NCBI RefSeq assembly: GCF_029840635.1 | Contig: NZ_JAOCCU010000002.1 | Coordinates: 124,001 to 188,000, forward strand | Origin: Mitsuaria sp. GD03876 | Lineage (GTDB): Bacteria; Pseudomonadota; Gammaproteobacteria; Burkholderiales; Burkholderiaceae_C | Direction of reading: 5' to 3' | Length of the DNA stretch: 64,000 nucleotides | Part shown: positions 1 to 8,768 of the stretch, piece after piece | Position numbering within the stretch: position 1 is the first letter of the stretch | How the letters are laid out: every line of letters starts with the position of its first letter | Translations under genes and position numbers: made by a program | Notes under the pieces: generated by a model | What the model saw: the letters and a program-made list of their open reading frames with translations, nothing else | Told to the model about the DNA's origin: nothing | The model's database searches: none

Positions 1-1213
1 TCACGCCGAGCCAGCCGAAGGTCGACAGCAGCAGGCTGCCCAGCGCCGCGCCCGAGGCCATGCCGATGAACATGCCGGTGAACAGCAGCGCGTTGAGCCG
101 GCTGCGCGCCGCCGCGTCGAGGCTGTAGACGATCGTCTGGTGCGCCACCAGCGCCGCCTGCACGCCGAAGTCGAACACCACCGCCAGCACCACCAGCACC
201 GCGATCGCCGCGCCCCGGTCGAGCCACGCCGTCACCGACATCGCCGCGAACGACAGCGCCACCAGCAGCGCGCCCAGCCGCGTCACGACGCCGGGGCCGC
301 GCTTGTCGGCGATGCGGCCCGCCAGCGGCGCCGCCAGCGCGCCCGCGGCGCCCGCCAGGCCGAACGCGCCCGACACCGAGCTGCTCAGCCCGAAGCGCTG
401 GTGCAGCATCACCGCCAGCGTCGACCAGAACGCGCTGAACGCCAACGCCAGCAGCGCCTGCGCGATCGTGGCGCGACGCAGCGTCGGCCACGCCCGCCAC
501 AGCCCGCCGAGCGAGCGCAGCAGCGCGCCATACGTCGTGCGCATCGCCGGCGGCGCCGACGGCAGCCAGCGCCAGCTCGCCAGTCCGGCGATCGTCAGCG
601 CGAGCGCCGCGAGGCCGTAGACCCAACGCCAGCCGAGCAGGTCGGCGATCACGCCGCTCATCACCCGCGACAGCAGGATGCCCAGCAACAACCCCGTCAT
701 CACCTGGCCGACGACGCGTCCCCGGTGTTCCGCCGGGCTCAGCGTCGCGGCCATCGGCACCACGTCCTGCGCCAGCGTCGCCGTCAGGCCGAGCAGCGCG
801 CTCGCCACCAGGAAGGGCGCGAAGCCCGGCGCGAAACCGTTCATCAGCAGCGTCGCGATCAGCAGCACGAACTTGGTCAGGATCACCCGGCGACGGTCGA
901 AGCGGTCGCCCAGCGGCGTCAGCAGCAGGATGCCGGCCGCGTAGCCGAGCTGCGTCAGCATCGGCACCGCGCCGATGCCGCCGGTCGAGGCGTGCAGGTC
1001 CTCGGCCAGCGGCGTCAGGATCGGCTGGCTGTAGTACAGCGAGGCCGCGCCAAGGCCGGCCGATGCCGCCAGCAGCACGATGAGCGGCGCGGACGGCGTC
1101 GACGCCGCGGATGAAGCAGACGCCGCGGGCGACGCGGACGAGGCAGGCGACGCGGACGGGGCGCCAGCCTCGCCGGGTGCCGTGGCGACGGCGGGGAAGG
1201 GCAGGGTGGACAT
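1..1213 (-). CDS. MFS transporter, C-terminus cut by the window edge
   Basis: The reading frame starts at an ATG at 1213 and stays open to base 1, giving about 404 codons without a stop. After an N-terminal stretch of about 40 residues rich in Ala, Ser and Pro it shows a typical drug/sugar exporter core: a first helix followed by SLYYSQPILTPLAEDL, then the MFS loop 2-3 signature LGDRFDRRRVIL, and many hydrophobic helices. This pattern resembles the YgaY/YnfM-type proton-driven exporters of the inner membrane. The substrate cannot be told. It is divergent from a LysR regulator, which is probably its controller. Because MFS proteins usually have about 400 residues and the extension adds 40, only the last helix or two should be missing. 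Confidence 0.85.
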   Translation of the reverse strand, partial: MSTLPFPAVATAPGEAGAPSASPASSASPAASASSAASTPSAPLIVLLAASAGLGAASLYYSQPILTPLAEDLHASTGGIGAVPMLTQLGYAAGILLLTPLGDRFDRRRVILTKFVLLIATLLMNGFAPGFAPFLVASALLGLTATLAQDVVPMAATLSPAEHRGRVVGQVMTGLLLGILLSRVMSGVIADLLGWRWVYGLAALALTIAGLASWRWLPSAPPAMRTTYGALLRSLGGLWRAWPTLRRATIAQALLALAFSAFWSTLAVMLHQRFGLSSSVSGAFGLAGAAGALAAPLAGRIADKRGPGVVTRLGALLVALSFAAMSVTAWLDRGAAIAVLVVLAVVFDFGVQAALVAHQTIVYSLDAAARSRLNALLFTGMFIGMASGAALGSLLLSTFGWLGV

Positions 1214-1323
1214 GCGGACTCCCGAGGGGATGGATTCGACGAAGGGGTCGGGTGCGCACCGACTGACCCGCATTCTTCTGATCCGGCCCTGCCGGCGGAA
1301 CCGGTCCGGCATGCACAGTGGCC

Positions 1324-1338
1324 ATACGCGCGGCGTAT
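1324..1338. promoter_or_regulatory. Candidate LysR operator between MFS gene and lysR
   Basis: ATACGC-GCG-GCGTAT is a perfect 6-bp inverted repeat with a 3-base spacer and fits the LysR T-N11-A rule (T at 1325, A at 1337). It lies 11 to 25 bases before the LysR start codon, where binding would repress the regulator, and about 110 bases before the divergent MFS start. Confidence 0.5.
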
Positions 1339-1348
1339 AAAGCGCCCC

Positions 1349-2311
1349 ATGAACGATCTCCTCCGGGACGGCGGCCAGGACCGCCTCGCGCTGCTGCAGA
1401 CCTTCCTCCGCGTCGCCGAGGCCGGCAGCTTCTCCGCCGCCGCGGTCCAGCTCGCCACCACGCAGCCGACGGTGAGCCGGCGGGTGCAGATGCTGGAATC
1501 GCTGCTCGGCGCGCGGCTGGTCGAACGCTCCACCCGCGGCCTGCGGCTGACCGAGGAGGGCGAGCGCTGCGCCGCGCAGGCGCAGGAGCTGATCGACGGC
1601 TGGCAATCGCTGGCCGAGGAGCTCGACGGCGGTGACGAGCTGTCCGGCACGCTGCGCCTGCGGGTGCCGCACGCGTTCGGGCAGAGCCAGCTGATCGAGC
1701 CGCTCGCGGCCTTCCTGACGCGGCATCCGCGCGTCTCGGTCGAGTGGATGCTGCAGGACCAGCTGCCCGACTTCAGCCGCGAGAACGTCGACTGCTCGCT
1801 GCTGGTCGGCGAGATCCAGCAGCCCACGCTGATCGCCACGCAGTTGGCGGAAGTGCCGCGGGTGCTGGTCGCCGCGCCGGCGCTGGCGAAGAAGCTGCCC
1901 AAGGGCCTGGACCGGAAGGCGCCCGAGGAGATCGCCGCGCTGCTCGGCGCGCAGCCGTGGCTGGCGCTGCTGGCGTTCTATCGCGACGGCATCGAGCTGA
2001 ACGCGCCGGCGTCGGGCGAGCGCATGCATGTCGCCTTCCGGCCGCGGCTGGGCACGGACAGCCTGTTCGCGCTGGTGGAATCCGCGCGTCGAGGGCTGGG
2101 CCTGGCGCTGGTGTCGCAGTGGGCCGTCCTCGACGACATCGCCGAGGGCCGGCTCGTGCGCCTGCTGCCGGACTGGTGCGCGACGCCGCTGCCGATCTCG
2201 CTGGTCTACCCGTCGCGGCGCTTCCAGCCCGCCCGCCTGCGCGCCTTCCTGCAGGTGATGCGCGAGGTGATTCCGACGCTGCGCGGCATCCGGGAAACGC
2301 GGCGACGGTGA
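1349..2311 (+). CDS. LysR-family transcriptional regulator
   Basis: A 320-residue protein with an N-terminal winged helix-turn-helix (about residues 12-72; FLRVAEAGSFSAAAVQLATT, then QPTVSRRVQMLESLLG and LVERSTRGLRLTEEG) and a LysR substrate-binding domain from about residue 95 that starts SGTLRLRVPHAFG. The length is normal for the family. It is divergent from the MFS transporter with a 135-base gap holding a T-N11-A palindrome, the usual layout for a LysR protein that senses a ligand and controls its neighbouring exporter. The ligand is unknown. Confidence 0.93.
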   Translation: MNDLLRDGGQDRLALLQTFLRVAEAGSFSAAAVQLATTQPTVSRRVQMLESLLGARLVERSTRGLRLTEEGERCAAQAQELIDGWQSLAEELDGGDELSGTLRLRVPHAFGQSQLIEPLAAFLTRHPRVSVEWMLQDQLPDFSRENVDCSLLVGEIQQPTLIATQLAEVPRVLVAAPALAKKLPKGLDRKAPEEIAALLGAQPWLALLAFYRDGIELNAPASGERMHVAFRPRLGTDSLFALVESARRGLGLALVSQWAVLDDIAEGRLVRLLPDWCATPLPISLVYPSRRFQPARLRAFLQVMREVIPTLRGIRETRRR

Positions 2312-2473
2312 GCCGGTTGTCGAGGGACAAACACAAGCCCTCAAGGCTGAGGAGCGAGCCTACTCATCGGCGTGGGAACGCCGTGTCGGACCACAGAACC
2401 GGTCAGTGCCGAGCACCACGCCGACGCGTAGATTTCTTCCTCTTGAGGAACCCCCTTGTGAGAAAGGCAGCGA
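2312..2473 (+). other. Possible structured leader of the small membrane protein gene
   Basis: This 162-base stretch before the small gene has several self-complementary parts. CGGCGT-GGGA-ACGCCG (2368-2383) is a 6-bp hairpin, and a later CACGCCGACGCG could pair with the same GGCGTG arm, so alternative folds are possible. I do not recognise a known riboswitch family. It may simply be an untranslated leader or carry a small RNA. Confidence 0.25.
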
Positions 2474-2758
2474 ATGGAAATCGATGTGTTCACGGCGCTA
2501 AGCAGCGCCGGTGTTTCGGAAGCGAAGGCGCGCTCGGCGGCGGAGTCGATCCGCCAGGAGGTGACCGAGGAGCTCAAGCGCGGCGTGGCCCACCTGGCCA
2601 CGAAAAGCGACATCGCGGACTTGCGGGTCGAGATGGCCAACCTGCGGGCTGACTTCTTCCAGCGGTTCAGCGACATGCAGCGATCGCAGGTCGCCGTGAT
2701 GTGCAGCGGCTTCAGCGTGATCGTGGCGATGATGACGCTGTTCAAGTTCCTGGATTGA
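2474..2758 (+). CDS. Small coiled-coil membrane protein (DUF1640/CCDC90-like)
   Basis: A 94-residue protein with an acidic-basic alpha-helical region (about residues 20-66, with SAAESIRQEVTEELKRGVAH and KSDIADLRVEMANLRADFF, heptad-like spacing) followed by one C-terminal membrane helix (about 71-91, VAVMCSGFSVIVAMMTLFKF). The coiled coil plus C-terminal anchor resembles DUF1640 proteins, whose function in bacteria is unknown. It is a single-gene unit: an untranslated leader precedes it and a strong hairpin terminator follows 17 bases after its stop. The start is preceded by GAGAAAGGCAGCGA, a plausible ribosome site. Confidence 0.7.
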   Translation: MEIDVFTALSSAGVSEAKARSAAESIRQEVTEELKRGVAHLATKSDIADLRVEMANLRADFFQRFSDMQRSQVAVMCSGFSVIVAMMTLFKFLD

Positions 2759-2774
2759 ATCCGACCCGCCAAGA

Positions 2775-2802
2775 ACAAGGACCGCCCTCGGGCGGTCCTT
2801 GT
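2775..2802. terminator. Hairpin terminator between convergent genes
   Basis: A perfect 12-bp stem (2775-2786 with 2791-2802, ACAAGGACCGCC) closed by a CTCG loop, followed by CTTC on the + strand. It sits between a rightward gene ending at 2758 and a leftward gene ending at 2846, so it can serve both directions. Confidence 0.75.
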
Positions 2803-2845
2803 CTTCATGCGGTCGCGCGGTCGAGCGCGCCGGGCGCTCGCGCCA

Positions 2846-3799
2846 TCAGCCCTTCGGGGCGGGCTTGGCCGGCGCGGCCGGCTTCTTCCCGACGGGCAGC
2901 GCCTTGCCGGTGCTGGTCATCGTCATGTCCATGTCCATGCGCATGTTGCCCTGCGGCCCCGCGATGTCCATGCCCATGGTCATCGCCATCGTGCTGCGCA
3001 GCATCAGCCGGTCGGCCAGCCGCAGGTCCATCTTGCCGGTGCCCGAGCCGCTCATCGCGCCCTGCGCCGGCGCGGCCGCCGCGGCCGACGGTGCCGAGGC
3101 CGGCGCCGGGACCGCGAAGTTCACGTCCATCCGCACCGCCACGTCGAACGACGCCACGCCCTTGTTCACGCCGGTCAGCGTGTACTTGCCCAGCAGCTTG
3201 CCGGTCGGCGCGTTGCCCGTGGGCAGGTTCATGTCGATGGGCACTTCCACCGTCTCGCCGACCTTGAGCGTCATGCCGTTGAACTTGCGCATCCAGTCGA
3301 AGCTCTGGTTGAAGATCTTCTCCTGCATCTCCTTGCTCAGGGCCTGCGCCTGCGCGGACGGCGGCAACTGCAGGTCGATCTTCTCGAACTGGTCGTCCTT
3401 GAGCCGCGCGCTGAAGCGGATCGCGCCCTGCTGCGGCAGCGCGCGCGTCTGGCCGGTGCCGTCGCGCATCTCGTTCTTCAGCGAGGTGACCTCGGCGTTG
3501 AGCGTGTAGCCGCCGTCGGGCTGCCGGGCCGTCGTCGACAGGTCCTGGCGCATGGCCATCTTCATCGTGATGGGCATCGACGCCTTCATCTGCTGCGCCT
3601 GCGCCTTGGCCTGCTCGGTCGCGTCGGCCGGCAGCTTCATCGACATGTTCATGCGCATGTCCATGGCGACGTCCAGCTGCTGCCGCGTCGACGGCAGCGG
3701 CACCATGTTCAGCTTGACGCTCTCCTGCGCCATCGCCGCCGGCGCCACCAGCGCCGCCTGCACCGCCACCCAGGCGGCCAGCGAAACGATTCGACTCAT
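2846..3799 (-). CDS. Exported Met-rich protein of unknown function
   Basis: A 317-residue protein with a Sec signal peptide (residues 1-24, ending PAAMAQ) and a good ribosome site (GGGAGAAGGACCG before ATG). Methionine alternates with other residues in several segments (MDMRMNMSMKL, ITMKMAMR, TMAMTMGMDI, MRMDMDMTMT), the look of amphipathic beta strands; a low-complexity Ala/Pro/Ser segment (about 235-255) divides two halves and the C-terminus is Lys/Pro/Ala-rich. The overall plan suggests a periplasmic or outer-membrane-facing beta-rich protein. It lies 24 bases after the peptide transporter gene on the same strand, so the two are probably co-transcribed. No family is recognised with certainty; DUF6263-like proteins look similar. 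Confidence 0.7.
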   Translation of the reverse strand: MSRIVSLAAWVAVQAALVAPAAMAQESVKLNMVPLPSTRQQLDVAMDMRMNMSMKLPADATEQAKAQAQQMKASMPITMKMAMRQDLSTTARQPDGGYTLNAEVTSLKNEMRDGTGQTRALPQQGAIRFSARLKDDQFEKIDLQLPPSAQAQALSKEMQEKIFNQSFDWMRKFNGMTLKVGETVEVPIDMNLPTGNAPTGKLLGKYTLTGVNKGVASFDVAVRMDVNFAVPAPASAPSAAAAAPAQGAMSGSGTGKMDLRLADRLMLRSTMAMTMGMDIAGPQGNMRMDMDMTMTSTGKALPVGKKPAAPAKPAPKG

Positions 3800-3823
3800 C
3801 GGTCCTTCTCCCGGAAAGGGGCC

Positions 3824-5416
3824 TCAGCCCCGGTAGTTGTCCTGCATCCGATACCCGCGCGCGTACAGCGCGAAGAGCAGCGCCGCCAGCAGCGCGAAGC
3901 CGGCGAAGAAGAACATCTGGAAGGCCGTGACGCTCGTGCCCGTCGACTGGATGTAGGCCGTGACCGAGGCGCCCTTGACGCTCGAGTTGGCCAGCAGCAC
4001 CCACAGGTTGCCGATCGTCACCGACAGGTTCCAGAAGCTCGTGATCACGCCCTTCATCGCCAGCGGCGCCTGACTGTAGGCGAATTCCAGGCCCGTCGCG
4101 GACACCAGCACCTCGCCCAGCGTCAGCAGCGCGTAGGGCAGGACCTGCCAGGTGATGTCGACCGCGTGGCCGCCGTCCAGCCACAGCTGCAGCCCGCCCA
4201 CCACGATCCAGGCGATGCCGGCGAAGGCGATGCCCGCGCCCATGCGGCGCAGCGCGGTGATGCGCAGGCCGAGCTTGCCCAGCAGCGGGTACAGCACCAG
4301 GTTGTTGAAGGGGATCAGGATCATGACCAGCGCCGGGTTCAGCGCCTGCATCATCGAGGACTCGAACCACGCGGGCTTGGTCATCTGGTCGGCCTGCAGC
4401 ACCCAGGTCGAGGCCTTCTGGTCGAACAGGGACCAGAACGGCGTGACCAGCGCGAACAGCACCAGCAGGCGCAGCACCGTGCGCACGCCCTCGACCGCTT
4501 CGTCCGGATGGACGGCGCGGGCGCGTTCCAGCTGCATCCACGCGCCGATGCCGCCGAAGCCCATCAGCAGCACCAGCGCCGAGCAGAAGGCGATCACGAA
4601 GCCCAGGTTCGGGGTCAGCGCCAGCGCGCCGATCGCCAGCGCCACGCCCAGGCAGGCCACCACCAGGCCGCCGCGGCCCTGGCCCGGCGCGCGCGACAGC
4701 AGCGCGGTGCGCACCACCTTCAGGAAGCCGTGCGGATCGCGGTGCGACACGCCGGCCGGCACGTGGGTGTACTTGCGACGGCCGCTCCAGAAGATCACGG
4801 TCGCCAGGAACATCAGCACGCCGGGGATGCCGAAGGCGATGCTGGCGCCGAACTGCTTCAGGAAGATCGGCATCAGCAGCGACGCGAAGAACGAGCCGAA
4901 GTTGATGATCCAGTAGAAGGCATCGAACACCTTCTGCGCCAGCGTGCGGTTGCTCTTGTCGAACTGGTCGCCGATGAACGAGCTCACCAGCGGCTTGATG
5001 CCGCCCGAGCCCAGCGCGATCAGGAACAGGCCGAAGTAGAAGCCGCGCAGGTTGTTCTCGAAGATCGCCAGGCAGGCATGGCCGGCGCAGTAGACGAGGC
5101 TCAACCAGAGGATGGTGTTGTACTTGCCGAAGAAGCGGTCCGACAGCCAGCCGCCCAGCAGCGGGAAGAAGTAGACGCCGATGACGAAGGTGTGGAACAC
5201 CTCCTTGGCCTCGCCCTTGCGCAGCGGTTCCGGGATCGCCAGCAGCAGGCTGGTCATCAGGAACACCGTCAGGATGTTGCGCATCCCGTAGAAGCTGAAG
5301 CGCTCGCAGCCCTCGTTGGCGATGATGTACGGGATCTGCGGCGGCATCTTCGGCGCCGCCTGCGAGGCCGCGCCCGCCGTGCCGCCCGGTCCGGCGGCGA
5401 TGGAGGAGGTGTTCAA
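3824..5416 (-). CDS. POT-family proton-dependent oligopeptide transporter
   Basis: A 530-residue inner-membrane protein of the POT/PTR2 family, which imports di- and tripeptides with protons. The family signature is clear near the N-terminus: NEGCERFSFYGMRNILTVFL (ExxERFxYYG, proton-coupling helix 1). GGWLSDRFFGKYNTI follows helix 2, and about 12-14 hydrophobic helices can be counted. The start codon is TTG at 5416, chosen because GGAGAC lies 6 bases ahead and the signature helix begins 30 residues in, as usual. Homologues include DtpA/DtpB (TppB, YjdL). The next gene downstream is the Met-rich exported protein, 24 bases away. Confidence 0.9.
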   Translation of the reverse strand: MNTSSIAAGPGGTAGAASQAAPKMPPQIPYIIANEGCERFSFYGMRNILTVFLMTSLLLAIPEPLRKGEAKEVFHTFVIGVYFFPLLGGWLSDRFFGKYNTILWLSLVYCAGHACLAIFENNLRGFYFGLFLIALGSGGIKPLVSSFIGDQFDKSNRTLAQKVFDAFYWIINFGSFFASLLMPIFLKQFGASIAFGIPGVLMFLATVIFWSGRRKYTHVPAGVSHRDPHGFLKVVRTALLSRAPGQGRGGLVVACLGVALAIGALALTPNLGFVIAFCSALVLLMGFGGIGAWMQLERARAVHPDEAVEGVRTVLRLLVLFALVTPFWSLFDQKASTWVLQADQMTKPAWFESSMMQALNPALVMILIPFNNLVLYPLLGKLGLRITALRRMGAGIAFAGIAWIVVGGLQLWLDGGHAVDITWQVLPYALLTLGEVLVSATGLEFAYSQAPLAMKGVITSFWNLSVTIGNLWVLLANSSVKGASVTAYIQSTGTSVTAFQMFFFAGFALLAALLFALYARGYRMQDNYRG

Positions 5417-5529
5417 GGGAAAGTCTCCGTCGTGTCGCGGGGCGCTCGTGACGCCCCAAAAGGAAAGCCGCCGAGAGGTATCCCGGCGGCTATGGCTAAA
5501 AGGGGGGAACTACACGGCCTGAAGGTGGT

Positions 5530-5569
5530 CCCCTCTCCCGCACTGCGGGAGAGGGGTTGGGGTGAGGGT
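5530..5569 (+). repeat. REP-like palindromic element, copy 1
   Basis: CCCCTCTCCCGCA-CTGCGGGAGAGGGG is an almost perfect palindrome followed by TTGGGGTGAGGG. Elements of this form are scattered between genes in many Xanthomonas, Pseudomonas and Burkholderiales genomes. A second copy in inverted orientation lies about 30 bases away. Confidence 0.7.
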
Positions 5570-5600
5570 CGGTGGTCACCACGAGCGGCCGTTCGCGAGA

Positions 5601-5648
5601 CCCCTCACCCTCACCCCCCCGCCCTCTCCCGCAGTGCGGGAGAGGGAG
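5601..5648 (-). repeat. REP-like palindromic element, copy 2 (inverted)
   Basis: CCCCTCACCCTCACC followed by GCCCTCTCCCGCAGTGCGGG is the reverse complement of copy 1 with small changes. The pair forms a BIME-like unit in the gap between the rne stop (5661) and the peptide transporter start (5416), where it may also protect or end the rne transcript. Confidence 0.7.
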
Positions 5649-5660
5649 TTCATGCCGGCA

Positions 5661-8600
5661 TCAAGCCTCAAACGGAAGCTTGAACTGGCTCAGGTCCTTG
5701 CGGGTCTCGACCAGGACCAGCGGGCCCTCGTCCAGCACCACCACCGGCGCGGGCTCGCGGCCCAGCTTGGCGGCGGCGGGCTCGGCGGCGATCGCGGCCT
5801 GCGCGGCGGCGATCTTGCCGGCGTCGCTGTTGACCCAGACCAGGCCCGCGCCTTCGGCGACCGCGCTCAGGTCCGCCATCGGCAGCTCGAAGCGAGGCGC
5901 CGCGGCGGCGACCGGCGCGGCTTGCGCCACGGGTGCCTGAGCCGGCGTCTGGACCGGCGCGGGGGCAGGGGCCGCCACCGGCGCGGCAGCCATCGGGGCC
6001 TGCGTCGGTTCGTCGCCCAGCGCCAGCTGGCGCGGCGCGGCGCCCGCGTCCAGCACGATGCCGTCCAGCGCGGCCACGGCCGGCGTCGGCGCTTCACCTT
6101 CGGCGATCAGGCCTTCGGCGGCCTGGCCTTCGGCCGGCGCGCCTTCGCCTTCACGGCGGTCGCGGCGATAGCGGTCGCGACCACGGCCACGGCGACGGCC
6201 TTGGCCGTCCTGACCTTCCTGGCCTTCGACGCCTTCCGGCGCCTCGCCGGCGGCGGCGTCACCGCCGACCACCGGGGCTTCCGCCGATTCGACGCCGTCC
6301 GCGAACGAGGTCTCGCCGGCGGCCGGGGCCTGGCCCTCGACCAGCGCGCCTTCGATCTGCTCCGCGCCCTCGGCGCCGCGCTCGCCGCGGTTGCCGCGAC
6401 GACGACGACGACGGCCCTGGCGCTCCTCGCCGGCCTCACCGGTCAGCGCGGTGTCCAGCGGCTGCGTGTCCGCGAACGCGTTCGGCGACTCGACATTGGC
6501 GGCTTCGGTGCCGGCCAGCGCCTGCAGTTGCTCCTGCGCCTCGGCGGGCGCGCGTTCCTCGCGGCGGCGGCGGCCTTCGCCGCGCTCGCCCCGGTCACCG
6601 CGCTCGCCACGCTCCGGACGGTCGCCGCGCTCGGCGCGTTCCTGGCGCGGCGCGCCTTCGACGGCCTGTTCCGGCTTCTCGGCGCGCTCGTTGCGGCGGT
6701 TGCGATCGCCACCGCGCTCGCCACGCTCACCGCGTTCGCCACGTTCCGCGCGCTCGCCACGCTCGGCGCGGTCACCCCGCTCCGGACGATCGCCGCGACC
6801 TTCCTGCTGCGGCTTGCCTTCGCCGCGCGGCTTGCCGTCGCGGGCCTTCTGCTCGCCACGTTCGCCACGCTCACCGCGCTCGGCACGGTCGCCGCGCTCG
6901 CCACGGCGGTTGCGGTCGCCACGATCGCCACGGCCGTTGCGGTCGCGCTCGCCGCGCTCGCCACGTTCCTTCTTGGCGGGCTCGGCGGCCTTGGCCTCGC
7001 TGGCCGGAGCCGGCGCGGGCGCCGGCGCGCCGCCGAACAGGGTCTTGATCCAGCCGAAGAAGCCGCCGCCGGCAGGCACCGGGGCCGCGGGCGCCGCGAC
7101 CGGGGCGCTCGCCACCGGCTCGGCCGCCTTCGGCGCGGGGGCCGGGGCGGGCGCCGGCATCGGGGCCGGTTGCTCGGGCAGGATGCCCTTGATCACCGGC
7201 TCCTGCTTGTTCTTCTTCTCGGCGCCGCGGCGGGTGATGCTTTCCTCTTCCTGCTGCTCCTCGATCATCGTGTAGCTCGCCTGCAGGTTCTCCAGGCGAG
7301 GATCGTCGTGGCGCAGCCGCTCGAGCTTGTAGTTCGGCGTGTCGAGGTGGCGGTTGGGCACCAGCAGCACGGTCACGCGCTGCTTGAGCTCGATCTTGGT
7401 GATCTCGGTGCGCTTCTCGTTGAGCAGGAAGCTGGTCACCTCCACCGGGACCTGCACGTGCACGGCCGCGGTGTTGTCCTTCATGGACTCTTCCTGGACC
7501 ATGCGCAGGATCTGCAGCGCCGAGGATTCGGTGTCGCGGATGTGGCCGGTGCCGTTGCAGCGCGGGCAGGTGATGTGGCTGCCTTCGGAGAGCGCCGGGC
7601 GCAGGCGCTGGCGGCTCAGTTCCAGCAGGCCGAACTTGCTGATCGAGCTGAACTGCACGCGGGCGCGGTCCTGGCGCAGCGCGTCGCGCAGGCGTTGCTC
7701 GACCTCGCGGCGGTTCTTGGACTCCTCCATGTCGATGAAGTCCACGACGATCAGGCCGCCCAGGTCCCGCAGGCGCATCTGGCGCGCGATCTCGTCGGCG
7801 GCTTCCAGGTTGGTGCGGGTGGCGGTTTCCTCGATGTCGCCGCCACGGGTGGCGCGCGCCGAGTTCACGTCCACCGAGACCAGCGCCTCGGTGTGGTCGA
7901 TCACGATCGCGCCGCCGGACGGCAGGTTCACCGTGCGGCTGAAGGCGGTCTCGATCTGGTGCTCGATCTGGAAGCGGCTGAACAGCGGCGCGTCATCGCG
8001 GTAGCGCTTGACCTTGTGCGCCGTCTCCGGCATCACGTGCGACATGAACTGGTGGGCCTGTTCGAAGATGTCGTCCGTGTCGATCAGGATCTCGCCGATG
8101 TCGGCGGTGAAGTAGTCGCGGATCGCGCGGATCACCAGCGACGACTCCTGATAGATCAGGAAGGCGCCCTTGCCGCCCGACGCCTCGTCGATGGCGGACC
8201 ACAGCTTGAGCATGTAGTTCAGGTCCCACTGCAGCTCGGCCGCGGAACGGCCGATGCCCGCGGTGCGCGCGATCAGCGACATGCCCTTGGGGTACTCGAG
8301 CTGGTCCAGCGCTTCCTTGAGTTCCTCGCGGTCCTCGCCCTCGATGCGGCGCGACACGCCGCCGCCGCGCGGGTTGTTGGGCATCAGCACCAGGTAGCGC
8401 CCGGCCAGCGACACGAAGGTCGTCAGCGCCGCGCCCTTGTTGCCGCGCTCTTCCTTCTCGACCTGGACCAGCAGCTCCTGGCCTTCCTTGATCACGTCCT
8501 GGATCTTGGCCGAGCGCACGTCGGCGCCGTCCTTGAAGTACTGGCGCGAGATTTCCTTGAAGGGCAGGAAGCCGTGGCGGTCCTCGCCGTAGTCGACGAA

Positions 8601-8768
8601 GCAGGCCTCCAGCGACGGCTCCACGCGCGTCACGACGGCCTTGTAGATGTTGCCCTTGCGCTGTTCGCGGCCCTCGATCTCGGTCTCGAAGTCCAACAGC
8701 TTCTGTCCATCGACGATGGCCAGGCGACGCTCTTCCTGCTGCGTCGCATTGATCAGCATGCGTTTCAT
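5661..8768 (-). CDS. rne: Ribonuclease E
   Basis: A 1035-residue endoribonuclease of the RNase E/G family, the scaffold of the RNA degradosome and main enzyme of mRNA decay and rRNA/tRNA processing. The N-terminal half is the catalytic core: [21 protein letters not shown] start, S1 domain (about 35-120), magnesium-binding aspartates in VSVDVNSAR and VVDFIDME, and the zinc-link CPRCNGTGH near residue 400. The C-terminal half is disordered, first Pro/Ala-rich, then a long Arg-Gly-Glu-Asp repeat tract, and ends in the short motif FKLPFEA. GGAGGAGAACTG directly precedes the ATG. The gene is divergent from rluC, as in many proteobacteria, with a long 5' region typical of RNase E autoregulation. 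Confidence 0.98.
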   Translation of the reverse strand: MKRMLINATQQEERRLAIVDGQKLLDFETEIEGREQRKGNIYKAVVTRVEPSLEACFVDYGEDRHGFLPFKEISRQYFKDGADVRSAKIQDVIKEGQELLVQVEKEERGNKGAALTTFVSLAGRYLVLMPNNPRGGGVSRRIEGEDREELKEALDQLEYPKGMSLIARTAGIGRSAAELQWDLNYMLKLWSAIDEASGGKGAFLIYQESSLVIRAIRDYFTADIGEILIDTDDIFEQAHQFMSHVMPETAHKVKRYRDDAPLFSRFQIEHQIETAFSRTVNLPSGGAIVIDHTEALVSVDVNSARATRGGDIEETATRTNLEAADEIARQMRLRDLGGLIVVDFIDMEESKNRREVEQRLRDALRQDRARVQFSSISKFGLLELSRQRLRPALSEGSHITCPRCNGTGHIRDTESSALQILRMVQEESMKDNTAAVHVQVPVEVTSFLLNEKRTEITKIELKQRVTVLLVPNRHLDTPNYKLERLRHDDPRLENLQASYTMIEEQQEEESITRRGAEKKNKQEPVIKGILPEQPAPMPAPAPAPAPKAAEPVASAPVAAPAAPVPAGGGFFGWIKTLFGGAPAPAPAPASEAKAAEPAKKERGERGERDRNGRGDRGDRNRRGERGDRAERGERGERGEQKARDGKPRGEGKPQQEGRGDRPERGDRAERGERAERGERGERGERGGDRNRRNERAEKPEQAVEGAPRQERAERGDRPERGERGDRGERGEGRRRREERAPAEAQEQLQALAGTEAANVESPNAFADTQPLDTALTGEAGEERQGRRRRRRGNRGERGAEGAEQIEGALVEGQAPAAGETSFADGVESAEAPVVGGDAAAGEAPEGVEGQEGQDGQGRRRGRGRDRYRRDRREGEGAPAEGQAAEGLIAEGEAPTPAVAALDGIVLDAGAAPRQLALGDEPTQAPMAAAPVAAPAPAPVQTPAQAPVAQAAPVAAAAPRFELPMADLSAVAEGAGLVWVNSDAGKIAAAQAAIAAEPAAAKLGREPAPVVVLDEGPLVLVETRKDLSQFKLPFEA
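6545..6975 (-). repeat. Degenerate 9-12 base repeats encoding the RGER/GDR tract of RNase E
   Basis: Units such as CGCTCGCCACGCTC recur many times and encode RGERGER, RGDRGDR and RAERGER blocks over about 140 residues of the RNase E C-terminal half. It is an arginine/glycine-rich RNA-binding and degradosome-scaffold region. Reading frame is kept throughout. Confidence 0.75.

Noticed and set aside
1015-1902. 295-codon minus-strand frame overlapping the MFS and LysR starts
   Set aside because: It is out of frame with the MFS gene, spans the intergenic operator and is Ser/Arg-rich without motif.
2805-5459. 884-codon minus-strand frame and 958-codon plus-strand frame over the peptide transporter
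   Set aside because: Both are shadows of the Met-rich protein and POT transporter genes, with Arg/His-rich repetitive translation and no family motif.
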